Assembly (NCBI RefSeq): GCF_905147365.1
Contig: NC_056420.1
Location: 6,830,001 to 6,894,000, forward strand
Direction of reading: 5' to 3'
Origin: Aricia agestis
Taxonomy: Eukaryota > Arthropoda > Insecta > Lepidoptera > Lycaenidae
DNA: 64,000 nt
Positions within the stretch are counted from its first letter, which is position 1. Each line of letters begins with the position of its first letter. The notes beneath the pieces are model-generated. The model ran no database searches. It saw only the letters and a program-made list of their open reading frames with translations, and was not told where the DNA came from. The translations under genes and the position numbers were made by a program. Shown one piece after another: positions 55,876-64,000 of the stretch.

Positions 55876-56174
55876 GGTGGGAGAGCCATGCTCCGGCACG
55901 AATGGGCCGGCTCGACCGGAGAAATACCACGTTCTCACAGAAAATGTGCTTGCGTTGTGTTTCGCCGACTGAGTGAGTTTACCGGAGGCCCAATCCCCTC
56001 CCCTATTCCCTTCCCTACCCATGCCCACTCTCCCCTATTACTCTATTCCCTCTTAAAAGGCTGGCAACGCACCTGCAGCTCTTCTGATGCTGCGAGTGTC
56101 CATGGGCGACGGAAGTTGCTTTCCATCAGGTGACCCGTTTGCTCGTTTGTCCCCTTATTTCATTAAAAAAAAAA
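55876..56174 (+). mobile_element. A-tailed SINE copy
   Basis: Plus strand, short pyrimidine tract and a gap in the head (AAAATGTGCTTGCG), A-run at 56165-56174. Confidence 0.8.
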
Positions 56175-57084
56175 CACCTCAAAGTTACTTTAAAGGGTGT
56201 CTGGCAGTAGGAAGCAACTGTAAAAATTGATCAGGCAGTAAAAGACAAGATTCCTGCAGCTGCCCCGACGAAAAAAACATAAAATATTGTCGATAGCTCT
56301 TATTCTAAACACACACAATCGTGCTCCTTTATTTAATTTCAAACGTCTACACACATTTTCAGTTATCATTCCACTTCAACATTCAGATCAATACTAAATT
56401 GAATCGTTCGAATCGTATCGAATCATCAATAACATGCAATAAAACAATGGGATAGAGGCAGGGCCCCGTCCCTTCACAAGAAGTCAAAATTAATTGTTCG
56501 CAATTATCTTTTTGTTTTCCACCAAACGCGATTTGAACCATTAATTGCAAATTCGATGTTCTACACAACTTTCCTCTCAGCGTCGATTTACATGATTTAA
56601 TTAATGTACCGGTCTTGCTTACACAAGTCGCATACTAGAGATAATATTATGTTTTTAAATATTATCAATTGTCCAAAGTGTGTTTGCTTGAGTGTTAATA
56701 ATGTTAATCACTTAAGGATCAAATTAAATAGTTAATTTTTTACAAATTAGGTATATACTAGACGTTAACATTATACTAGAAACATTTCATATTAATAGAA
56801 TACTACAGGTGGTACTCAGTACCTAACTAAAATGTATGAGGTCCACCTGATTAGATAGGAAATCATTGTACATTTTCGTGTTAAAAATAACATACCTAAT
56901 ATGTGTTAATTCAGATCTCTGTTGGCAGTTATTATGTGAAGGAGCAACACATGTACTCACAAACTGTCTCTTTAATGATAGTACGACAGTATGATAGAAA
57001 CAAACTGTACTTACATCTAAACCACAATCTAAAATCCTAAATCATACTTTTCAAATCGTACATAAGTCGTCATCTATATTCCAT

Positions 57085-57255
57085 ACTTAATGTCATAAAT
57101 GTGAAAGTGTGTCTGTCTATCTGTTAGCTCTTCACGCCCCAACCGTTGAACCGATTTCGCTGAAGTTTGGTATAGTTTTTATCCCGGAAAATCTACGGTT
57201 GCCGTGCGATAAAATAATTTTGGTGCAAAGGAGTTGCGAGCATCAACTAGTTATG
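57085..57255 (-). repeat. RTE-like LINE 3' end
   Basis: Same type and orientation as 43074-43275: GTGAAAGTGTGTCTGTCT, CTTCACGCCCCAACCG, TTTTGGTGCAAAGGAGTTGC. Confidence 0.65.
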
Positions 57256-58005
57256 CACTTAATAAAATTTACACAATATTGTGATGTATTTAAGTAAATA
57301 AACAATTCCCGTGCGACTTTGTTGTCAGTCCGTGTGTTTTTTTTTTCGGGGAGGGTGGACATGGAGCAAGCAATTAAGCGGATTTTTCTTTTACCTCGTC
57401 CGTTAAACATTCTAAATTATTCAGTCTCGTTGGCCGCATCCAAACTTTGTTAGCGTTTATTTAACGTTCTCAATTTATCTTTAAGGCTAGGTTATTCCAA
57501 ATTCACGTTTCTAGAATGAGTAATTTTTAAAGAAAGCGTTATTAAAAAAAACTGAAAAATATATACATGTATAGATACATCTTTTAACTAGTGACTTTTA
57601 CGGTTAGAAACACAATACAGATAATTTTACTCGATAAAAAAAATTTCCGAAACAACCTCGATTTTAAAAACATTTTCAGTTTTATAAGACTTACAGGGAC
57701 TCAATCAAAAAATAATTTGGATAGTTCGATTACTATTAAAATTTTACAGGGAAATGTACGGATACATGTTTAGTTATACTATTTTTTATCTAAGTAAAAA
57801 GGTTTTTTCTCTTATTTCGCCCTATCATGGACGCGGCGAGCGTCGTAACCGCCACTGTACAAGGCGCGCTGATATGAATGTTATTTTAATGTCATTTACG
57901 TCGATATTCGCACTGACAGACATCGGCCTGCTAATTTAGGAATAACCTCCCCTTAATTCCTTTTGGTATTTGAAGTTTCTGTATCTATAACTATATGTAT
58001 TTTAT

Positions 58006-58322
58006 ATGTGGGAGAGCCATGCTTCGGCACGAATGGGCCGGCTCGACCGGAGAAATACCACGTTCTCACAGAAAACCGGCGTGAAACTTGCGCTGTGTTT
58101 CGCCGAGTGAGTGAGTTTACCCGAGGCCCAATTCCCTTCCCTATCCTCCCCTTTTCCCTTCCCTTCCCATCCCTACCCTCCCCTATTATCCTATTCCCTC
58201 TTAAAAGGCCAGCAACGCACCTGCAGCTCTTCTGATGCTGCGAGTGTCCATGGGCGACGGAAGTTGCTTTCCATCAGGTTACCCGTTTGCTCGTTTGCCC
58301 CCTTATTTCATGGAAAAAAAAA
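58006..58322 (+). mobile_element. A-tailed SINE copy
   Basis: Plus strand, nearly full length with a small gap in the head palindrome (GTGAAACTTGCGCTG). Confidence 0.8.
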
Positions 58323-59031
58323 TGTCTATAATCACAGATTACTAAATAAGTAGCGCTATAATAATCTACTACATTATTAATAACTATTATTACTTGGATT
58401 GTTTTATCAGCAGCTGTCTTTATTTTATTCGTGTCATCAATCATCATAAAGTAGTTTATCGTCAGGAAAGAGTCTTCGTATTAGATATCCAAATTCATCG
58501 ACACATTTTTAAATAACATTTAATTGTCACAAAAATTATACATCGTTATTATCTTTATACTTTATTTACATTATATAAAGTATAAAAAATCCTTCAAATC
58601 ATATTATTTTAAGCAATAAAACCTCAACCTTACAGAGCCTATAGGTACGTCGTTTAGAATTCCCGTCATAACATCATTTCTATTTCATTTTTATATGAAA
58701 CTGGAATATCTGATCCTGTCGATGACCTCATAACGGTCGGCTGCGGATCGCCTCGGGATATAAATATTTTAGACCCACACAACTATTACTAGATTGTAGA
58801 TTCTAATATTAGTTTATCTAAAAAGCTAAGTATTTATACTTCTACTAGCTGTCCCGGCAGCGTATTTACAAAAACATTAGAGTGAAAGCGCAAACTAGAC
58901 TGGCTTAGCTTTTGTTTGACAAAAACTTAACGAAACCCTAATCTATTATAGTACTGAAAATGATCGAAATCGCCTAGACTTTGTTAGCTAAATTCTTTCT
59001 AACATTGCAACAAAATTTGTTGCTGCAATTG

Positions 59032-59088
59032 CCATATCGGTATCAAATTGAATAGCATTTAATGCTATTCAATTTGATACCGATATGG
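59032..59088. repeat. Perfect 28-bp palindrome, 1-nt spacer
   Basis: 59032-59059 is the exact complement of 59061-59088 (inner part TTGAATAGCATT-T-AATGCTATTCAA). Confidence 0.95.
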
Positions 59089-59407
59089 TATATAAATCGT
59101 CATTGTTAGCTTTAAAAATAGGTGGATAGTTACATGGAAATTATTATTATTTGAATGTTAAAATAATTAAATTACTCGTTTCTATTCTAGATTTGAGTGA
59201 CAAAAAAAACTAAAATAAATTAACAAACGAACTTTTAATAGGTAACAAACAGGTATCTACACACTACACACTTGTTGAGAGTAGAAATAATAATAAAACT
59301 ATGATATTTATTCTGGCGTAGGTACCTCTAATATAAAATACAAAACGCAAAGAATATAATAATTTTTATCAAATTTCTGATTAGCTTAGGTAGTATTTTT
59401 ACAATTT

Positions 59408-59444
59408 ACTGACTGTTACGAACTATGTGTTCGTAACAGTCAGT
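59408..59444. repeat. Perfect 16-bp inverted repeat, 5-nt loop
   Basis: ACTGACTGTTACGAAC and GTTCGTAACAGTCAGT around TATGT. Confidence 0.9.
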
Positions 59445-59609
59445 GTTATTTATTAGTATGGCACATAACATTACACAACAAAACATAAGATGAAAGATAG
59501 ACAGATATACAGCCTAATCCTAAATAATGTTCAATGAAGTTACTTTAATGTTTTTTAGCACTTGCTTGATTTTTTTCTATAATAATACTTATATTGTGAG
59601 GTCTTAAAG

Positions 59610-59930
59610 CCGACCAATCGCGTTCGCGATAAACAAGTATAATGGTGGTGAGCCCTTACCCGACTAGGTTTTGTTCGTACGTAATGTTTGAAAATATGTC
59701 GATAAAAGCTTATGTATTTCAGTGAATATACCGACCAATCGCGATCGCGATAAACAAGTATGGCGGTGAGCCTCCACTCGACTAGGTTTTGTTCGTACGT
59801 AATGTTTGATAATTATGTCGACAAAAGCTTATCTATTTCGGTGAATACGTTTATACGTATTATTACAGTACTAGGTTTTGTCCGTGCATTTTCTTTGAAA
59901 ATATCAAAGCAAAGCTAATCCACTTAAGTC
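59610..59930. repeat. 121-bp tandem duplication plus a third partial unit
   Basis: CCGACCAATCGCG starts units at 59610 and 59731; both contain CTAGGTTTTGTTCGTACGTA and AAAAGCTTAT. A worn third piece (CTAGGTTTTGTCCGTGCATT) begins near 59867. Confidence 0.8.
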
Positions 59931-60044
59931 AATTTTTTTGCTGAGATAGAATAGGTATTGTCGAGTAATATGCATATACAAAAGCTCATCTATTAGAGTC
60001 TGAAACGTGACTCAAATAGTATAGCCTTTGTAAATACGCGTCCC

Positions 60045-60355
60045 GGCAAACGTTGCTTTGCCATTTAAATATAAAGTACCTATTTCGCCCTATTTTATTG
60101 AAGTGACTAAATAAGTATGTTACCATAGCAACGTCCATCGCTATCCCGTCGCAAAAACAATGGTCGTCGTCAGTCTCGAGTTGTAATAATTTACTATTAT
60201 TTATTCAACAAATGCACTTATCAATAATAATAAGTACCCAGTAGCCGATTCTCAGTCCCACTGAATATGCATATAAAATTTGGTGAAAATCATTAAATCC
60301 GTTTCGGAGGAGTACGCGGCCTAACATTGTGACACGAGAATTTTATATATAAGAT
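60045..60355 (+). repeat. LINE 3' end
   Basis: GTCCCGGCAAACGTTGCTTT, GGTGAAAATCATTAAATCCG, TTTCGGAGGAGTACGCGGCC and GACACGAGAATTTTATATAT are landmarks of a common lepidopteran LINE 3' region. A related 5' scrap lies near 58850-58900. Confidence 0.65.
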
Positions 60356-61555
60356 ACTCAAATTAAGAGGAAAACTTTGTTCGTTTAGAATCTGAAACTA
60401 CAGTTACTGAATTAATTTTATTAAAATTCGCCACAGACATAAAGAAAGAAATTATCAAAATCTGCTTCGCAGTTTTTGCTTTAAGGAGTAACAAATATCC
60501 TATTAGACAATATTGTCTACGGTATAGTTTTGTTTATGCATTCCACAATATTGTCTGGTCCTTCGAGCCGGATCAAAAAGAATGAGATCCTGGTTGATCA
60601 AGAAGATAATCAGCCCTTCTCTTTTGTTCCAATGCAATTATTTCGGTATAGTTATTACCCACAGATCTCTCGAGTAACTTAAAACAAACGATTAATCTCA
60701 CAATCTAAAAACTTGGCTAAGTTTCATCATCTGGAATACTTATCTAGATGAGTTATTTCAGGATTTACAATTTACAGCGGACAAGGATGTTAATAAAATT
60801 TCCGTGGCACTGTTAAACAAAACTTTACTACTTTGCCCAGCGGAGTGCGTCAAGATAAAACTGTAAGACCATTTTGTCTTTCGCCTAATCTGTAACTTGA
60901 TAATACATAATATTATCTTAGTTGCAACTTGCATTACATACTTTTCTTTAATCAAAATATTATATTTAATGATAGATATTTCCACAACTCCACTTAATAT
61001 ACTTCTCCAATCTTAGTCGATTGTGGTATAAATGTAAGAACTAACAAACATACACATTCGCTTAATTATAATTTATAAGTAACAAACTATTGCTTATGGG
61101 TTTCTCTAGTTTAAATGACATAATAGACTCTACAAAAATTGTTACATGGTTTGTATTAAATTAACACCGCATTTTTTCAATTACATTGATACAAGAATTT
61201 GGTTCATAAAACTACCTAGAACAAAGTCGATATTCCAAAAATTCTGAACAGGCAAGAAGAGATCGATAGGTAATCTGTCGTCTGCATAACTCAATATCAA
61301 AACTATGCGCCGTTCATAACGGCTAAGGCTTTGACTATGCCAATATGAACCAGGGCTAGCCATTGCGTAAAATTATCTTAAGATTTTTAGTTTCGATTTA
61401 ATATGAAAATAGCTACAAAATTACAGCATTAAACTTTGCAAACTTGATACTATGTATTAGAAAATGACTTTGTAACGAAAACGTATCCTACAAAAAAAAT
61501 TGAGGATGCCTGATTGTTTGTCATATTTCTACCCATTTTTCAGTTATAATAAATA

Positions 61556-61922
61556 ATAATAATAATAAATCCCACACCGGTTTCGGTGACGGTGGCCGGT
61601 TTCATTGAATGAAATTGAGGCCAGTTACGCAGGAGTAATTTTATAGTGCCCAAATGTATGCGCAGTACACAAGAGCGCTCTCTATTCCTTTACTCTTATA
61701 ACCCATTGGGATGGAAGACCGACACGACTGGCGAGAGATCAGGCACAGGACCGACTTTTTACATATCCATCCGACGCATGGATCATCTTACTTGTCAGAC
61801 AATCAGGTGATCAGCTATCATTGTCCTAACCAAACTTGGAAATCACAAGTTTCCAACGCGGGAATCGCACCCACGACATCCGAGTCAAGAGCCACGCTCA
61901 TAACCACTGGACCACGGAGGCG
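61556..61922 (-). mobile_element. tRNA-derived SINE with 11-bp target duplication
   Basis: The complement starts at 61922 with CGCCTCCGTGGTCCAGTGGT and keeps the B box. TATAATAAATA at 61545-61555 is repeated at 61923-61933. Same family as 47779-48149. Confidence 0.85.
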
Positions 61923-63506
61923 TATAATAAATATATAGTATATCAACATTTGAACTAACGCATACTTTTATCCAGATTCTTTGGTGACCAAATGTCCAAA
62001 AAATATTTTTTACAGAATATAATATCCAACTATCTTTTCAAGAAAACTTTTATTTGAACCCTAAAGCAACGTCGATAATGCCTTGTCTAAACAAACAATT
62101 ATTCATTAAGTGTCTATTGTCTATCCCTTAACCCTACGGCGAGCACGGTTCATTATTTACCTCAAAGCTATCGTTGAGCGATTGATAATAACGGCTTTTA
62201 GTTGACTGCCGGGTCAACCCTTTGATTTACTACCGTTAAATGGAGCGTGGCGAACGATAGCGTCACGACCTACCGAATATTGTAACTTTTGTCTAGTCAA
62301 CTTGTTGTGTTTTTCTACACAAAAGCGTAAAGTTTTTCACAAAATAATAAAAGATACAGCTAGGGTAATAAGAAATTAAATCATATTAAGTATGTGTAGA
62401 GCCTAGAGTACTTTTAAGTTTCAGTCGCAAGGAAAAGTTTTTTAAGTATATTGTAATACCTCCCTAATCTCAAATCGTACTAAGCTCTAAAATTCTGTTT
62501 TTGTTGAGTGTGTGAGTTTGTTGAGATCTTTTACGTATTTAAAAATTGACAAATTGATAAAAAAAACTACAATATTTCACTGGTGGACTATTATTAGCTA
62601 TATTAAAGCTTAGAGTTTAGGCTGTATATGTTAAAGCAGTACCTCTAAATAGATAGCTCTAAGCCTTAAAGCTACCTATTTAGATGTACTATTATTCCAT
62701 TATCCAAAACAAGCGTATTTCACCTTAAGTGGACGTAGGCAAATAGACACGGCGTGATGTATAGGGGGTGTAAGTCAAGTTGCACCTGCCCCACTACGCG
62801 CGTCTGTCCACAAACGGCCCTTGCAGTTTAGGGTTAAAATTTATGATGTCACATGTAATGTGCTGTTTCTGAATTAAGAATATTATGAATATTTTTATTA
62901 ACACGTAAATTGTAGAGTTCAACGGTTCATCATATTTTCAGTTACTGTATATTATTGTTATAGGTAGAGAGTTATGAAATGCAGAAACTTTAGATTTTTA
63001 GATTTATTTACTTTGAAAGAAGTTAATACACAAATAAGAAAATATACTACCCATCTCGTACTAACCGCTCAAAGAAATTGTCGTATTCCCATGTAAAAAG
63101 TTAATATATTGTATTTTATGAATTTGGATGTATGACCGCTACCATAGAGGAATAAGTATAATATGGCTGATCTCTGCTGCTACTAACATTTTGAATGTTT
63201 ACAATATAAATATCTATTATATTATATATTTACATTATGTAAATTCACCGTCACATTGTCGCACATCACTAAACACGTTAATCCATAACCCCAGGCATTC
63301 CACACTTGCCAATACCTAGATAGCTGAAATACTAGACAGACTGAAATTTAATTAACTACAGTCTAAGCCCTAGCGTTCAGGTTAAACAATCGCCCTAACT
63401 GTATTAATATCCACTTACAGTTTCCGATATATCGGTACGATCTTAATTGACCGTCTGGCTTGATGGTTGAAGTTTCTATTAGGTTGTGAGTTCGAATCCC
63501 GTCAAT

Positions 63507-63735
63507 CTTTATTAACTACATGACGCCCGCAACTCCGTTGCGCCAAAATTCGTTTATCGCGTTGGAACCGTACATTTTTCCGGGATAAAAAGTATCCTAT
63601 GTCCTTTCCCGGGACTCAAAGTATCCCCATACCAAATTTCAGCAAAATCGGTTCAGCGGTTTGGACGTGAAGAGATAACAGACATACAGACAGACACACT
63701 TTCCCATTTATAATATTAGTATGGAAGTATGGATA
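63507..63735 (+). repeat. RTE-like LINE 3' end, best copy
   Basis: GACGCCCGCAACTCCGTTGC, CCGTACATTTTTCCGGGATA, TTTCAGCAAAATCGGTTCAG, CGGTTTGGACGTGAAGAGAT, AACAGACATACAGACAGACA and ATTATAATATTAGTATGGA-type tail. A worn tRNA-like block (GTTCGAATCCC at about 63490-63500) lies just before it. Confidence 0.7.
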
Positions 63736-63879
63736 GCGTTGTTTTAGTGTCAAAAATGCCTTTAAAATTTCTACATACTATAAAGCGTCATCCGAACAGG
63801 GTATAATATATTTTGGGTGTTCGGATTATCGTGGCCCTACTGTAGTATGGATTATAATATTATGTAAGTATGGATAAGC

Positions 63880-64000
63880 TAGAAAATGCGCGCGGCTCTG
63901 CCCATGACAACAGTATCAAGGTGTTGCCATACATTTTCCCGTGATAAAAATTATCCTTTGTCCTTTCCCGTTGTCTATCTATTATAACCATCAAAATCAA
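63880..64000 (+). repeat. Partial RTE-like fragment at window edge
   Basis: AAAATGCGCGCGGCTCTGCC and CATACATTTTCCCGTGATAA followed by TATCCTTTGTCCTTTCCCG resemble the previous element and run off the window. Confidence 0.45.

Larger units (their letters stand above)
55096..64000 (-). other. Probable further upstream intron of the SHB-like gene
   Basis: The acceptor at 55096 implies that transcription comes from beyond it. No exon with family features was found up to 64000. Listed repeats aside, 56180-57085, 57260-58000, 58325-59030, 59935-60040, 60360-61540 and 61935-63500 show nothing recognisable. Confidence 0.45.

Noticed and set aside
57827..57940. GC-rich ATG stretches on both strands considered as a 5' exon
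   Set aside because: Frames are very short, no donor in phase was found, and the peptides do not resemble the family N-terminus.

Overview
The window looks like AT-rich lepidopteran (moth or butterfly) nuclear DNA. The evidence is a dense mix of interspersed repeats of kinds familiar from that order (a ~330 bp A-tailed SINE present as about fifteen copies, a second tRNA-headed SINE, RTE- and CR1-like LINE ends, and many MITEs with readable target-site duplications), together with one long-intron animal gene with canonical GT-AG splice sites. No bacterial, CRISPR or viral gene was recognised. All identifications come from reading the sequence; no database search was run.

The one well-supported gene lies on the minus strand and fills roughly 20.9-55.1 kb. 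Six coding exons (55000-55095, 30696-31113, 23998-26055, 23419-23554, 23127-23246, 22667-22853) join in phase into 1,004 codons plus a stop. The C-terminus is an SH2 domain of the SHB/SHD/SHE/SHF adaptor family (WYHG, FLVRNS, KHDYSLSLK, GFMHM). The 5' end, with the usual N-terminus of the family, is not visible and probably lies beyond 64 kb. A second, phase-compatible first coding exon at 37070-37138, preceded by a GC-richer, repeat-poor stretch with two AP-1-type sites, suggests an internal promoter that would make a 995-residue isoform. The 3' UTR probably runs from 22666 to an AATAAA near 20958.

Layout: 0-20.9 kb is intergenic and repeat-packed (piggyBac-, hAT- and PIF/Harbinger-type MITEs, a MITE-derived 77-bp satellite, LINE ends, SINEs, long inverted repeats). 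20.9-31.1 kb holds the 3' half of the gene. 31.1-55.0 kb is one 23.9-kb intron holding the candidate internal promoter, an 857-bp pogo/Tigger-like element with remains of its helix-turn-helix, nested MITEs, a perfect 45-bp hairpin and SINEs. 55.1-64 kb is probably a further upstream intron of the same gene, with more SINEs and LINE ends. The most interesting signals are the duplicated ten-residue motif with all-synonymous divergence in the SH2 adaptor, the candidate internal promoter/exon, the pogo-like element with repeated subterminal motifs, and nested MITEs whose empty and filled states both occur in the window.
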